Part shown: piece by piece, positions 10,203-19,157 of the stretch
How positions within the stretch are numbered: position 1 is the first letter of the stretch
Layout of the letters: the number at the start of each line of letters is the position of its first letter
From: Paracoccus seriniphilus
Lineage (GTDB): Bacteria > Pseudomonadota > Alphaproteobacteria > Rhodobacterales > Rhodobacteraceae
Length of the DNA stretch: 64,000 bases
Reading direction: 5' to 3'
Assembly: GCF_028553745.1 (NCBI RefSeq)
Contig: NZ_CP067129.1
Coordinates: 139,001 to 203,000, forward strand
Program-made: the position numbers and the translations under genes
The notes under the pieces: model-generated
The model's input: the letters and a program-made list of their open reading frames with translations, nothing else
Database searches by the model: none
Told to the model about the DNA's origin: nothing

Positions 10203-10523
10203 ATGGCAACCGTGCATGTGAATGACGCCGATTTCGACACCGAAGTCCGCAAAGCCGATACCCCGGTCATCGTCGATTTCTGGGCAGAGTGGTGCGGGCC
10301 CTGCAAACAGATCGGACCGGCTCTGGAAGAACTGTCCGATGAATATGCGGGCAAGGTGAAAGTGGTGAAGGTCAATGTCGACGAAAACCCCGAACAGGCA
10401 GCGGCTCTGGGCGTGCGCGGCATTCCGGCGCTGTTCATGTTCAAGGACGGCGAAGTGATCTCGAACCGCATGGGCGCAGCGCCCAAAGCCGCGCTGAAAA
10501 GCTGGATCGACGAATCCGTCTGA
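10203..10523 (+). CDS. trxA: Thioredoxin 1
   Basis: This 106-residue cytosolic thioredoxin has the WCGPC redox motif around residues 33-37, the conserved cis-proline segment GIPALFMF, and family-typical length. An AAGGAG ribosome-binding site sits 7 bases before the ATG. It reduces protein disulfides using thioredoxin reductase, which is not in this window. A strong Rho-independent terminator follows immediately. Confidence 0.97.
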   Translation: MATVHVNDADFDTEVRKADTPVIVDFWAEWCGPCKQIGPALEELSDEYAGKVKVVKVNVDENPEQAAALGVRGIPALFMFKDGEVISNRMGAAPKAALKSWIDESV

Positions 10524-10546
10524 TCGGCGTTGACGACAATTTCCCG

Positions 10547-10576
10547 ACGCCGCGACCACAAGGGTCGCGGCGTTTT
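10547..10576 (+). terminator. Rho-independent terminator after trxA
   Basis: A perfect 11-bp stem (ACGCCGCGACC with GGTCGCGGCGT), a 5-base loop and a run of four T lie 24 bases after the trxA stop. It separates trxA from the hslVU operon. Confidence 0.9.
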
Positions 10577-10713
10577 GCATGACAGGGCGGTTTTCAGGGC
10601 AACCCGGCAGCCTGCAGCGACCCGATGCCCCTGCAGCGGGCAGTTTGACGGGTTGCGCAACCGCAAGCCTATCCATATCTGACCCCCAAACGCACAAGCG
10701 ACGGAGACCCTTC

Positions 10714-11271
10714 ATGGCGGACGATTCTTTTCCCGGCTGGCACGGCACCACAATTCTGGCGGTGCGCCGCGGCGGCAAGGTGGTTGTTGCCGGCGACGGT
10801 CAGGTCAGCGTCGGCCAGACCGTCATGAAAGGATCGGCACGCAAGGTCCGGCGCCTTTCGCCGGGTGGACGCGATGTCATCGTGGGCTTTGCAGGTTCCA
10901 CCGCAGATGCCTTTACCCTGCTGGAACGACTGGAAAAAAAGCTGGAAGCCGCGCCGGGGCAATTGCAACGCGCCTGTGTCGAACTGGCCAAGGATTGGCG
11001 CACCGACAAATATCTGCGCAACCTGGAAGCCATGCTGATCGTCACCGATGGCGATCAGGTCTATGTCGTCACCGGGGCCGGCGATGTGCTGGAACCCGAA
11101 CATGATGTCGCCGCGATCGGATCGGGTGGAAACTTCGCGCTGGCGGCGGCTCGCGGCCTGCTGGAAACCGATCTGGATGCCGAGGCGATTGCCCGCAAGG
11201 CGATGGCCATTGCCGCAGACATCTGCGTCTACACCAATGGAAACCTGAAGGTCGAAACGCTGGCGCGCTAG
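10714..11271 (+). CDS. hslV: ATP-dependent protease peptidase subunit HslV
   Basis: This 185-residue threonine peptidase of the HslUV (ClpQY) proteasome-like complex carries the catalytic Thr after a short propeptide in HGTTILAVR, plus the conserved [15 protein letters not shown]. The ATG at 10714 was chosen because it gives the standard alphaproteobacterial length and has a GGAG ribosome-binding site. A longer frame would add 45 non-family residues. It is followed 54 bases later by its ATPase partner hslU. Confidence 0.96.
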   Translation: MADDSFPGWHGTTILAVRRGGKVVVAGDGQVSVGQTVMKGSARKVRRLSPGGRDVIVGFAGSTADAFTLLERLEKKLEAAPGQLQRACVELAKDWRTDKYLRNLEAMLIVTDGDQVYVVTGAGDVLEPEHDVAAIGSGGNFALAAARGLLETDLDAEAIARKAMAIAADICVYTNGNLKVETLAR

Positions 11272-11325
11272 ACCCGCGGCGCCCGCCCTTCTTCGACACT
11301 GACGACAGCCAACCCGAGGCATATC

Positions 11326-12633
11326 ATGACCGACCTGACCCCGCGCGAAATCGTATCCGAACTGGACCGCTTCATCATCGGCCAGAAAGAGGCGAAACGC
11401 GCCGTCGCCGTCGCCCTGCGCAATCGCTGGCGGCGCAAGCAACTGGGCGATGACCTGCGCAACGAAGTCTATCCCAAGAACATCCTGATGATCGGGCCGA
11501 CCGGCGTCGGCAAGACCGAGATCAGCCGCCGCCTGGCCCGCCTGGCCAATGCGCCCTTCATCAAGGTCGAGGCCACCAAGTTCACCGAGGTCGGCTATGT
11601 CGGGCGCGATGTCGAACAGATCATTCGCGATCTGGTCGATGCCGCCGTGATCGACACCCGCGAACGCATGCGCGAAGAAGTGAAATCCCGCGCCCATGAC
11701 TCTGCGCAGGAACGCGTGATCGACGCGCTGGCCGGCGATGGCGCCCGCGATGCCACACGCCAGATGTTCCGTGACAAGCTGAAACGGGGCGAGCTGGACG
11801 ATACCGAGATCGAACTGGAACTGCAGGACAACTCCAGCCCTCTTGGCGGCATGGAGATCCCCGGCCAGCCCGGCGCAAGCCTTGGCGGCATGATGGATCT
11901 GTCGGGCCTGATGAAGGCCTTTGGCGGTCGCCGCGTGCGCCGCAAGGTCACCGTTGCCGAAAGCTATGACCTGCTGATCGCCGAAGAGGCCGACAAGCTG
12001 CTGGATGACGAGGCCGTCAAGGCGGCCGCACTGGAATCGGTGCAGGAAAACGGCATCGTCTTCATCGACGAGATCGACAAGGTCTGTGCGCGCTCCGACG
12101 CCCGGGGCGGCGATGTCAGCCGCGAAGGCGTTCAGCGCGACCTGTTGCCGCTGATCGAGGGCACTACCGTCAGCACCAAATATGGCCCGCTGAAAACCGA
12201 CCATATCCTGTTCATCGCCTCGGGCGCCTTCCATGTCTCGAAACCCTCGGACCTGCTGCCCGAGCTTCAGGGTCGTCTGCCCATCCGGGTCGAACTCCGC
12301 GCCCTGACCGAAGGCGATTTCGTGCGCATCCTGACCGAAACCGACAACGCCCTGACGCGCCAGTATACCGCGCTGATGGCCACCGAGAATGTCACCGTCA
12401 ACTTTACCGAGGACGGCATCTCGGCCCTGGCGCGCATTGCCGCCGAGGTGAATGGCACGGTTGAAAACATCGGCGCACGTCGCCTGTATACCGTGATCGA
12501 ACGCGTTTTCGAGGAACTGTCCTTCGATGCGCCCGATCAAGGCGGAACACAGGTCGATGTCGATGCAGCCTTTGTCGAACGCTATGTCGGCGATCTGTCG
12601 CGGTCGGCCGACCTGTCCCGCTACGTTCTGTAG
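11326..12633 (+). CDS. hslU: ATP-dependent protease ATPase subunit HslU
   Basis: This 435-residue AAA+ unfoldase feeds substrates to HslV. Walker A is GPTGVGKTE near residues 60-68, Walker B is IVFIDEIDK, and the sensor and C-terminal RRLYTVIE and YVL end are intact. The N-terminal [16 protein letters not shown] is typical of HslU. It forms an operon with hslV. The stop codon overlaps the -35 element of a possible stress promoter that drives the next gene. Confidence 0.97.
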   Translation: MTDLTPREIVSELDRFIIGQKEAKRAVAVALRNRWRRKQLGDDLRNEVYPKNILMIGPTGVGKTEISRRLARLANAPFIKVEATKFTEVGYVGRDVEQIIRDLVDAAVIDTRERMREEVKSRAHDSAQERVIDALAGDGARDATRQMFRDKLKRGELDDTEIELELQDNSSPLGGMEIPGQPGASLGGMMDLSGLMKAFGGRRVRRKVTVAESYDLLIAEEADKLLDDEAVKAAALESVQENGIVFIDEIDKVCARSDARGGDVSREGVQRDLLPLIEGTTVSTKYGPLKTDHILFIASGAFHVSKPSDLLPELQGRLPIRVELRALTEGDFVRILTETDNALTRQYTALMATENVTVNFTEDGISALARIAAEVNGTVENIGARRLYTVIERVFEELSFDAPDQGGTQVDVDAAFVERYVGDLSRSADLSRYVL

Positions 12634-12658
12634 GAACCGCTTGGTGGTCTGGGGTGTT
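12633..12658 (+). promoter_or_regulatory. Possible EcfG-type (general stress) promoter before the small membrane protein gene
   Basis: GGAAC (12633-12637) is followed by exactly 18 bases and GTT (12656-12658), the spacing of the EcfG consensus and of the nepR promoter in this window. The base before GTT is T instead of the usual C. The start codon lies about 30 bases further on. A 9-bp inverted repeat (12641-12675) overlaps it. Pattern match only. Confidence 0.4.
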
Positions 12659-12675
12659 CATCTCTGGACCACCAA
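12641..12675. repeat. Inverted repeat after hslU
   Basis: TTGGTGGTC (12641-12649) and GACCACCAA (12667-12675) form a 9-bp stem with a 17-base loop and no following T-run. It could be an RNA stem-loop at the hslU 3' end or an operator. Confidence 0.5.
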
Positions 12676-12689
12676 CAGGGAAAGCGGCC

Positions 12690-12866
12690 ATGGAATATAT
12701 CTTCGGGATCATCATCTTTGTTCTGGATGTCTGGGCAATCGCCACGGTCATCAACACGAATGAGACCGCCGGCACCAAGTTGCTGTGGATTGTCCTGATC
12801 GCCGTTCTGCCGGTCCTGGGACTGCTGATCTGGTATTTCGCCGGCCCCAGAGGCAACCGCGCCTGA
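12690..12866 (+). CDS. Small membrane protein with PLDc_N-type two-helix domain
   Basis: This 58-residue protein consists of two predicted transmembrane helices (EYIFGIIIFVLDVWAIATVI and LLWIVLIAVLPVLGLLIWY) joined by a short loop and ending in a basic tail, GPRGNRA. The pattern matches the PLDc_N domain (the N-terminal membrane part of cardiolipin synthases) found alone in many bacteria. No catalytic domain is present and the function is unknown. A GGGAAAG ribosome-binding site precedes the ATG at 12690. The preceding GGAAC-N18-GTT motif suggests stress induction. Confidence 0.8.
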   Translation: MEYIFGIIIFVLDVWAIATVINTNETAGTKLLWIVLIAVLPVLGLLIWYFAGPRGNRA

Positions 12867-12881
12867 ACAGTTGCAGCGGCG

Positions 12882-13508
12882 CTACCTGATGCCGCTGCGC
12901 CGCAGATAGACGTAATATGCGCCCTCGCCGCCATGCCGGTAATGTGCAGCGCTGACCTGCTGCACGACCGCGTTCAGAGGCGGGCTGTGCAGCCAGTAGG
13001 GCACCTGATGACGCAAGGCCCCCGGGCGCGTGGGCAAGGGACCATGATCGCCCCGCCCCTTGCCGGTGATGACCAGCACCAGCCGCAGAGCGTTCGCATG
13101 ACAACCGAGGATGAACTGGATCAGTTCGGGGTGGGCAGCGCTCAGCGTCAGCCCATGCAGGTCAAGTCGCGCCTGCGGGGCGATCTTGCCCTGCGACATC
13201 TTGCGATGGGTCTTGTGGTCCATGCGCAGGGGCGCGCTGCGCAAACGCTCGGCAGGGCTGGCTTCGCGCTGGAATGTTCCCGTCGGGCCCGGGGCATGCT
13301 GTCCAAGACGGAATTTCGACAGTTCGGCACGCATCAGGGCCGCCTCGGCCTTTGCCTTGCTGCCTGCGCGCGGAATCACTGGGGGCGCATCCTGCGCGCC
13401 CCCTTCCTCCGGTTGCTGGCTTTTCGAGGGCAGAGGGGTCGCGCTGCGCGCCACCCTTGACCAAAGCTCGCGTTCTTCAGGGGTCAAGCCCCGCCGACGC
13501 CGGGCCAT
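12882..13508 (-). CDS. Smr/MutS2 C-terminal domain protein
   Basis: This 208-residue protein has a basic, disordered N-terminal half and a C-terminal Smr domain with the LDLHG motif, VLVITGKGRG and the final HYRHGGEGAYYVYLRR. Smr domains bind or nick nucleic acids (DNA junctions or mRNA). The stand-alone short form is common in Rhodobacterales and its role is not settled. The ATG overlaps the stop of the upstream Tim44-like gene (ATGA), so the two are coupled. Confidence 0.9.
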   Translation of the reverse strand: MARRRRGLTPEERELWSRVARSATPLPSKSQQPEEGGAQDAPPVIPRAGSKAKAEAALMRAELSKFRLGQHAPGPTGTFQREASPAERLRSAPLRMDHKTHRKMSQGKIAPQARLDLHGLTLSAAHPELIQFILGCHANALRLVLVITGKGRGDHGPLPTRPGALRHQVPYWLHSPPLNAVVQQVSAAHYRHGGEGAYYVYLRRSGIR

Positions 13509-14161
13509 CAGCCGGTCGCGACCAGCTGCCAGTTCGGATCGTCCTGCCCCATGCGCCGCGCGAAGGTCCAGACGTCACGCTGCTTGCGCGATGTCTTGGG
13601 GTCGCCATCGACGACATTGCCTTCGGCGTCCCGTGTCGCGGCGATCAGCTCGCCAACGAAGCGCACCGACACCTCGGCAAGACCCGACTGCGCGTCGAAT
13701 TCGGCGCTGGCCAGAGTCGTCTCGCGCACCCCCAGAAACTGCGCCTGAACGCTGTAGCCCTGCGCCTTGCGGTGGTCGATGACCGATTGGAACGCATCCG
13801 CGACGGGTTCTGCCAGGAAAGGACGAACATCGCTGAGATCGCCGTTTTCGAACGCCATCAGGATCATCTCATAGGCCGATTTGGCACCGGTCAGGAAATC
13901 ATGCACACCGAAAGAGGGCTCGGCACGTTTCATGGCGGCCAGCGCCGTGGCGGCCGGGCTGTCGGCATCGACAAGCTCGACGATGTCGTGATCGACCTCA
14001 TCCGCGCTGCCCTCGATCACCTCGAAGCGACGTTTTGCCACAGGGGCTTCTTCCTGGGGCGGCTCGAATCCGTCACGCGTTCCCAGCACATTGCGAAGCC
14101 GCAAGATCAGGAAGATCGCGATCGCGGCCAGCACAAGCAACTGGATCAGCGGATTGGTCAT
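13508..14161 (-). CDS. Tim44-like domain protein
   Basis: The 217-residue protein has an N-terminal membrane anchor (NPLIQLLVLAAIAIFLILRLR), an acidic linker and a C-terminal Tim44/TimA domain with DVWTFARR near the end. In alphaproteobacteria, relatives of mitochondrial Tim44 are inner-membrane proteins of uncertain function. The ATG at 14161 was chosen because GAGG lies 7 bases upstream and the protein then starts at the membrane anchor. A longer frame adds 30 residues and reaches toward the divergent fxsA promoter. It is coupled to the Smr gene. Confidence 0.9.
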   Translation of the reverse strand: MTNPLIQLLVLAAIAIFLILRLRNVLGTRDGFEPPQEEAPVAKRRFEVIEGSADEVDHDIVELVDADSPAATALAAMKRAEPSFGVHDFLTGAKSAYEMILMAFENGDLSDVRPFLAEPVADAFQSVIDHRKAQGYSVQAQFLGVRETTLASAEFDAQSGLAEVSVRFVGELIAATRDAEGNVVDGDPKTSRKQRDVWTFARRMGQDDPNWQLVATG

Positions 14162-14271
14162 GTGGAATGCCTCAAATCTGACGGTGCGGTTTGTTTCTTT
14201 GCTCTTAAACCCTATGTAAGTACCGTCCCGGTGCAAGTCCAGTTCAGGCACCGACAGAGAGGGGAATTCAC

Positions 14272-14811
14272 ATGTGGCTTTTCTGGCTGTTCGTTGCCGT
14301 GCCGATCATTGAAATCGCGTTGTTCATTCAGGTCGGCGGGCTGATCGGCCTGTGGCCGACCCTGGCCATCGTGATCCTGACGGCCCTGGTCGGCACCTCG
14401 CTGATGCGCAGCCAGGGGGCAAGCGCGCTGGCCGAAGTGCAGCGCAGCTTCAACGAATTGCGCGATCCCAGCCGGCCGCTGGCCCATGGCGTGATGATCC
14501 TGATCGCGGGCATGCTGCTGTTGACCCCCGGTTTCTTCACCGACAGCGTCGGACTGCTGCTGCTGGTGCCGAAACTGCGCGATCTGGTCATGACGAAACT
14601 GTCGCGTCACGTTCAGGTCTCGGGCTTCAGCGTCAATGCCGGGATGTACCGCCAGTCTTCGGGGCGCAAACCCTATGACGACGGTGTCATCGACGGTGAA
14701 TACGAGGTGTCAGATGACGCCGATCGGCGCCACCCGCCCTCGGATCTGCCGCCGGAACTGGGCCATGACGGCGGATCGCCACGCCGGAACTCGGGCTGGA
14801 CGCGCCATTGA
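14272..14811 (+). CDS. fxsA: FxsA family membrane protein
   Basis: This 179-residue protein has the conserved FxsA N-terminus with helices starting WLFWLFVAVPIIEIALF, the GTSLMRSQG loop and the LTPGFFTDSVGLLLL helix. E. coli FxsA was named for relieving phage T7 exclusion by the F plasmid; its normal role is not known. The gene is divergent from the Tim44-like gene and is followed by secB. Confidence 0.92.
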   Translation: MWLFWLFVAVPIIEIALFIQVGGLIGLWPTLAIVILTALVGTSLMRSQGASALAEVQRSFNELRDPSRPLAHGVMILIAGMLLLTPGFFTDSVGLLLLVPKLRDLVMTKLSRHVQVSGFSVNAGMYRQSSGRKPYDDGVIDGEYEVSDDADRRHPPSDLPPELGHDGGSPRRNSGWTRH

Positions 14812-14869
14812 GGCCGTAACAACCACCTGCTAGAACCTGCCTCAAGTTCGTACTTGTGAGGTAGAAAGA

Positions 14870-15406
14870 ATGGCTGAAGAAAACACCCCGAACGGCGAAG
14901 CAACCGCAGAGCAACCCGCCCAGCCGCAGGTGCGGATGCAGATCCTGGCGCAATATATCCGCGACCTGTCCTTTGAAAACGCGGTTGCAACCAAGGGTGC
15001 GCCGTCGGGCGATGTCCAGCCCGAAATGACCGTGCAGGTCAGCCTGGATGCACGCAAACGCACGACCGAACATCAATATGAAGTGATCTCGAAGTTCCGG
15101 ATCACCTCGAAGAACAAATCCGATGACAGCACGATGTTCCTGATCGAGCTGGATTACGGCGGAGTTTTCCATGTCGAAGGCGTGCCCCAGGAACAGATCC
15201 ATCCCTTCCTGATGATCGAATGCCCCCGCATGCTGTTCCCCTTCGTGCGCCGCATCGTTTCGGACCTGTCGCGTGACGGCGGCTTCCCGCCCTTCAACAT
15301 GGACCCGGTCGATTTCGTCGCGCTGTATCGTCAGGAGCTGGCCCGGCGGGCACAGGCTCAGGCCCAGGCCGAGAGCGGCGCTCCGGCCAACCAGAAGCTG
15401 TCCTGA
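14870..15406 (+). CDS. secB: Protein-export chaperone SecB
   Basis: This 178-residue SecB has the core block VRMQILAQYIRDLSFENA, the central FLIELDYGGVF and the PFVRRIVSDLSRDGGFPP segment. SecB holds precursor proteins unfolded and hands them to SecA. An Ala/Gln-rich C-terminal tail is present. It lies 58 bases after fxsA and 12 bases before an HD-domain gene. Confidence 0.97.
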   Translation: MAEENTPNGEATAEQPAQPQVRMQILAQYIRDLSFENAVATKGAPSGDVQPEMTVQVSLDARKRTTEHQYEVISKFRITSKNKSDDSTMFLIELDYGGVFHVEGVPQEQIHPFLMIECPRMLFPFVRRIVSDLSRDGGFPPFNMDPVDFVALYRQELARRAQAQAQAESGAPANQKLS

Positions 15407-15418
15407 GGACCACGCCTG

Positions 15419-16027
15419 ATGGCGAGCGGATCCCGTCGCGCCTGGCAGCGAATGCTGTCAGGCCGACGCCTCGACCTTCTGGACCCGACACCTTTTGATA
15501 TCGAGATCGAGGATATTGCCCACGGTCTTGCCTTCGTGGCCCGCTGGAATGGTCAGACGCAGGGTGACTGGCCCTATTCGGTCGCAGAACATTCCATCCT
15601 GGTCGAGGAAATCCTGATCCGTCTTTACCCGACGATCGAACCGCTCTGGCGGCTGGCAGCGCTGCTGCATGATGCGCCGGAATATGTCATTGGCGACATG
15701 ATCTCTCCGGTGAAGGCCGCATTGGGAGAAGAATATGGCGCCATGGATGAACGGCTGACCGCCGCAATTCATCGCCGCTTTGGTCTGCCGGCCACCCTGC
15801 CTGCAGCCGTGAAGAAGAAGATCAAGGCAGCGGACCGGATCTCGGCCCGGCTGGAAGCGGTGGAAATCGCCGGTTTCTCGCAGAGCGAGGCAAAGCGACT
15901 GTTTCCGATTTCCAATTCCGAGATCCTGCCATCGCTTGGCATAACGCTAAGGCCACCGGCAACGGTGCGCGCCGCCTATCTGGAACGATTCAGGTCACTG
16001 ATGGAACTGATCGATTCCGCAAGATAA
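15419..16027 (+). CDS. HD-domain phosphohydrolase (YfbR-like)
   Basis: The 202-residue protein has the metal-binding HD pattern: VAEHS, then LLHDAPEYVIGDMISPVK, and a later AADRISA aspartate. This matches HD hydrolases of the YfbR/5'-nucleotidase type acting on (deoxy)nucleotides. The substrate cannot be assigned. It starts 12 bases after secB, probably in the same transcript, and ends at a bidirectional hairpin shared with convergent hvrA. Confidence 0.85.
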   Translation: MASGSRRAWQRMLSGRRLDLLDPTPFDIEIEDIAHGLAFVARWNGQTQGDWPYSVAEHSILVEEILIRLYPTIEPLWRLAALLHDAPEYVIGDMISPVKAALGEEYGAMDERLTAAIHRRFGLPATLPAAVKKKIKAADRISARLEAVEIAGFSQSEAKRLFPISNSEILPSLGITLRPPATVRAAYLERFRSLMELIDSAR

Positions 16028-16029
16028 TG

Positions 16030-16055
16030 AACAGGCGGGCCAGAACCCGCCTGTT
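16030..16055. terminator. Hairpin terminator between convergent HD gene and hvrA
   Basis: A perfect 10-bp stem (AACAGGCGGG with CCCGCCTGTT) with a 6-base loop lies between two converging stops and is followed by a short T-rich stretch. It can act in both directions. Confidence 0.8.
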
Positions 16056-16060
16056 TCATT

Positions 16061-16387
16061 TCAGATCAAGAGATCTTCCAGAGTTTTCCCGTTCTCCAGA
16101 TTTTCCTGAACCCAGCGCGGTTTACGTCCGCGACCGGTCCAGGTCATGGTCGGATCATCGGGATTTGCATATTTCGGAGCAACGGTTCCGGTCCGCGGGG
16201 GTTTGGCGCCCGTCAATTCGGCCAGATTGAAACCATGCGCCCGCGCAGCCTCTTCAACAGCTGCCAATGCTTCGCGCCTCTTGCGATCCTCATAAGAATT
16301 GATCGCACGGTCAAGTTTTGCCCGCAATTCCTGCATTTCCTTCAAGCTCAGCTTGTCGAAATCAATATTCATTTCTTCGGCGTCCAT
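16061..16387 (-). CDS. hvrA: H-NS family nucleoid protein, HvrA-type
   Basis: The 108-residue protein has an N-terminal coiled-coil region (FDKLSLKEMQELRAKLDRAI) and a C-terminal H-NS DNA-binding motif, YANPDDPTMTWTGRGRKPRW. In Rhodobacter capsulatus HvrA is an H-NS-like regulator encoded next to regA, and the same order is seen here (regB / senC-regA-hvrA). ATG at 16387 was used; an internal ATG at 16372 and an upstream TTG at 16405 are alternatives. Whether it regulates photosynthesis or nitrogen genes here cannot be told, and no photosynthesis genes are in the window. Confidence 0.85.
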   Translation of the reverse strand: MDAEEMNIDFDKLSLKEMQELRAKLDRAINSYEDRKRREALAAVEEAARAHGFNLAELTGAKPPRTGTVAPKYANPDDPTMTWTGRGRKPRWVQENLENGKTLEDLLI

Positions 16388-16446
16388 TTTCTGAGATTCG
16401 CGCAAGCTATATCAGACCACAAGATTATCAAGAGAATAGAATCAAT

Positions 16447-17001
16447 TTATCTTGGTCCGCGCTTGGCGAGAATTCGCTGAAGTGTGCGCCTATGCATATG
16501 CAATCTGCGCGCAGTTTCGCTTACATTTCGTTCACATTGCTCGTAAACCCGTTGAATATGTTCCCATCTCACGCGATCTGCGGACATCGGATTTTCCGGT
16601 GGCGGCGGCAATAGCTCTCCATCCGCCAAAAGCGCCGAGGTGATGTCATTCGCATCGGCGGGTTTGGACAAATAGTCTGTCGCACCGATTTTCACCGCCG
16701 CGACCGCAGTGGCGATGGCCCCATAGCCCGTCAACACGATAATCCGGGCATCTTCGCGCGCCTCGCGCAGGCTCTCGACCACATCCAGTCCATTGCCATC
16801 TTCCAGGCGCAAATCAATGACCGCATATGCTGGCGGAGATTGTTCGATCATTTTCATCGCATCCGAGATCGAAAGGGCCGTGCGCGTTTCAAATCCGCGC
16901 CGCTCCATCGCCCGCGCCAATCTGGTCACGAACATTTCATCGTCATCAACCAACAGCAATGACGGGTCCGGACCAAGTGCCGGCCGTTTGTCTTCTTCCA
17001 T
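16447..17001 (-). CDS. regA: Global redox response regulator RegA (PrrA/ActR)
   Basis: This 184-residue regulator has an N-terminal receiver with the phospho-acceptor Asp63 (VIDLRLEDG), the same number as in characterised RegA. A proline linker (LLPPPPENP) and a Fis-type helix-turn-helix (NVSETARRLHMHRRTLQRIL) follow. It is the DNA-binding partner of RegB and controls respiration, carbon and nitrogen fixation genes in response to quinone and redox state. It is co-oriented with senC upstream and hvrA downstream. Confidence 0.96.
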   Translation of the reverse strand: MEEDKRPALGPDPSLLLVDDDEMFVTRLARAMERRGFETRTALSISDAMKMIEQSPPAYAVIDLRLEDGNGLDVVESLREAREDARIIVLTGYGAIATAVAAVKIGATDYLSKPADANDITSALLADGELLPPPPENPMSADRVRWEHIQRVYEQCERNVSETARRLHMHRRTLQRILAKRGPR

Positions 17002-17073
17002 TCTCAGCCCTCACTTTCGGATCAGCCTACGCAAAACCCGATGAAAACTCAACGCGGTGAATTCCGTCTGAAT

Positions 17074-17703
17074 TCAGGTGGAATGCTCGATGAAGCAGCC
17101 GACCCGTTCGCTCATTTCGGTAGGCGATACGTTGCGCGCAAAGAAATCAACCGTCTTGTTGCCGGGCATGACGAGATAGGTATTGGTCATGTGATCGACC
17201 AGGTAATATTCGTCATCTTCCTGATCATTGGCCTTATAATAATTGCGCCAGCCCTTGTTCACGGCGGCAATCTCTTCATCGCTTCCGGTCAGGCCGATCA
17301 TCTCATCCGAAATCATGTCGGTAAAATCGGTCAGAACTTCGGGCGTGTCGCGCCGGGGATCGACGGTAATAAAGACCATCTGCACGTCTTTTCCCTGTTC
17401 GGCCAGCATTGCCTGCGCTTCCGCATTGCGGGCGTTATCAAGCGGGCAAACATCGGGGCAAAAAGTATATCCAAAATACAGCAGGGTGGGTTTCGTAAAA
17501 ACCTGCTCGGCCGTTACCCGCATTCCGTCTTCGCGGGTCAAGGTGAAATCGGTGCCAAAGCTGTCGAGACCGCCGGAAACCGCGCCGCTGCGGCATTGTG
17601 CATATTGATCGCCGCCATTTTTCTGCGAAAGATAAACGCCTCCGCCAATCAACAGAAACACGGCTGCGACAGAACCAGAAATCAGGATGTTGCGATTGCG
17701 CAT
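17074..17703 (-). CDS. senC: SCO1/SenC family copper protein
   Basis: The 209-residue protein has an N-terminal membrane anchor (ILISGSVAAVFLLIGGGVYL) and a thioredoxin-like domain. The copper ligands are Cys82 and Cys86 (CPDVC) and His171 (DHMTNTYL). SCO/SenC proteins deliver copper to cytochrome c oxidase, and in the reg cluster senC also links oxidase status to RegBA. ATG 17703 was chosen because AAAGGA lies 8 bases upstream and the membrane anchor then starts near the N-terminus. Confidence 0.95.
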   Translation of the reverse strand: MRNRNILISGSVAAVFLLIGGGVYLSQKNGGDQYAQCRSGAVSGGLDSFGTDFTLTREDGMRVTAEQVFTKPTLLYFGYTFCPDVCPLDNARNAEAQAMLAEQGKDVQMVFITVDPRRDTPEVLTDFTDMISDEMIGLTGSDEEIAAVNKGWRNYYKANDQEDDEYYLVDHMTNTYLVMPGNKTVDFFARNVSPTEMSERVGCFIEHST

Positions 17704-17772
17704 CCGGCAGTCCTTTCGGATTGAAATTCCGCGCATTGATCGCGCATCGCCGCCCAGGTATCAAGGCATTCA

Positions 17773-19089
17773 ATGTCGCAACAGACCGCACAGATAAGTG
17801 ACCAGATCGGCTCTGCCCGACATGCCGAGCCGATCCGCATGCGAACGCTGGTCCTGTTACGTTGGGTAGCCATCGCGGGCCAGCTTGCGGCGGTGATCGC
17901 GGCCCGGTTGATCGGTATCGAATTCGCCCTGGGGCCGGTTCTGGCACTGATCTGCGCCATGCTGATCATGAACCTGTGGCAACTCTTGAACCAGCCCCGG
18001 CGGATTTCCCCGGGTCGGGCGGCGCGGCATCTGGCCTTTGATCTGGTCCAGCTTTCGGCACTGATCGCGCTGACCGGGGGCATGGCCAACCCCTTTGCGC
18101 TGCTGGTCCTGGTTCCGGTGACGGTATCGGCCACAACCCTGAACACGCGTCAGACCCTGGTTCTGGGTCTGGCGACCGTGGTGATGATCACATTGGCCGC
18201 ATGGCTGGCCGTGCCGCTGCATGACCGCCACGGGACGCCGCTAAGGATCGAACCCCTGCTGGCCCTGGGGCATTGGGTCGCACTGGTGATCGGTGTCGGT
18301 TTCTTCGCGGTCTACGCCCATCGCGTCACGGCCGAGCTTTCGGCAACCTCAGACGCCCTGTTTGCCACCCAGATGGCACTGGCGCGCGAACAAAGGCTGC
18401 AACATCTGGGCGGAGTCGTCGCCGCGGCGGCGCATGAGATGGGAACGCCGCTGGCGACGATCAAGCTGATCGCGGCGGAACTGGTCGACGATTTGCAGGA
18501 CCGGCCCGATCTGCGCGATGATGCCTTGGCGTTGCGGGAATCGGCAGAAAGATGCGGCAATATCCTGCGCAGCATGGGGCGGGCCGGCAAGGATGATCTG
18601 CTGCTGCATGCCGCGCCCCTTCGCGCTGTTCTTGAAGACGCGGCAGAACCACATCAGGGGCGCGGCCCGTCGCTGGAAATTCTGGCCGAAGGTCCGGGAA
18701 TCCGCCGCGATCCGGCCATCACCCATGCCCTGCGCAACCTGATCCAGAATGCCGTAGACTTTGCCAAGTCCCGCGTCGTGATCGAGGGCTATGCCAGCGC
18801 CTCTCATCTGACGGTGACCATCCGCGATGACGGGCCCGGCTATCCCGCCGCCTTGCTGGCACGCATTGGCGACCCCTATCTGACCAGCCGCAAGGGCGGC
18901 GCGCAGCGCAGTGGATATGAAGGCATGGGGTTGGGATTGTTCATCGCCAAGACGCTGCTGGAACGCTCGGGCGCAAAGCTGGACTTTGCCAATGGCGGTC
19001 CGGGAGCCGTGGTGACAGTACGCTGGCCGCTGGAACGGATCCTGATGGATGAACGTGCGAAGCTGGGACATAATCCGCAACTGGAGTGA
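17773..19089 (+). CDS. regB: Redox sensor histidine kinase RegB (PrrB/ActS)
   Basis: This 438-residue kinase has about six transmembrane helices, the quinone-linked GGMANPF motif (102-108), the H-box with His221 (AAHEMGTPLATIKL) and the redox-active Cys261 (ERCGNILRSMGRAGKDD). The ATPase domain has NLIQNAVDFA, DDGPGY and GMGLGLFIAK. It phosphorylates RegA under reducing conditions. All residues known to matter for redox sensing are kept. It is divergent from senC with only 69 bp between the starts. Confidence 0.96.
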   Translation: MSQQTAQISDQIGSARHAEPIRMRTLVLLRWVAIAGQLAAVIAARLIGIEFALGPVLALICAMLIMNLWQLLNQPRRISPGRAARHLAFDLVQLSALIALTGGMANPFALLVLVPVTVSATTLNTRQTLVLGLATVVMITLAAWLAVPLHDRHGTPLRIEPLLALGHWVALVIGVGFFAVYAHRVTAELSATSDALFATQMALAREQRLQHLGGVVAAAAHEMGTPLATIKLIAAELVDDLQDRPDLRDDALALRESAERCGNILRSMGRAGKDDLLLHAAPLRAVLEDAAEPHQGRGPSLEILAEGPGIRRDPAITHALRNLIQNAVDFAKSRVVIEGYASASHLTVTIRDDGPGYPAALLARIGDPYLTSRKGGAQRSGYEGMGLGLFIAKTLLERSGAKLDFANGGPGAVVTVRWPLERILMDERAKLGHNPQLE

Positions 19090-19157
19090 GAAGGCTGTTA
19101 ACCGATCATTAAACCCGGCAGAACTATCGTCGTGGAAATTGATGGAGGCAGTTTCCG

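Noticed and set aside
10669..12540. 623-codon minus-strand frame opposite hslV-hslU
   Set aside because: Gly/Gln/Asp-rich antisense of well-known genes, with no family resemblance.
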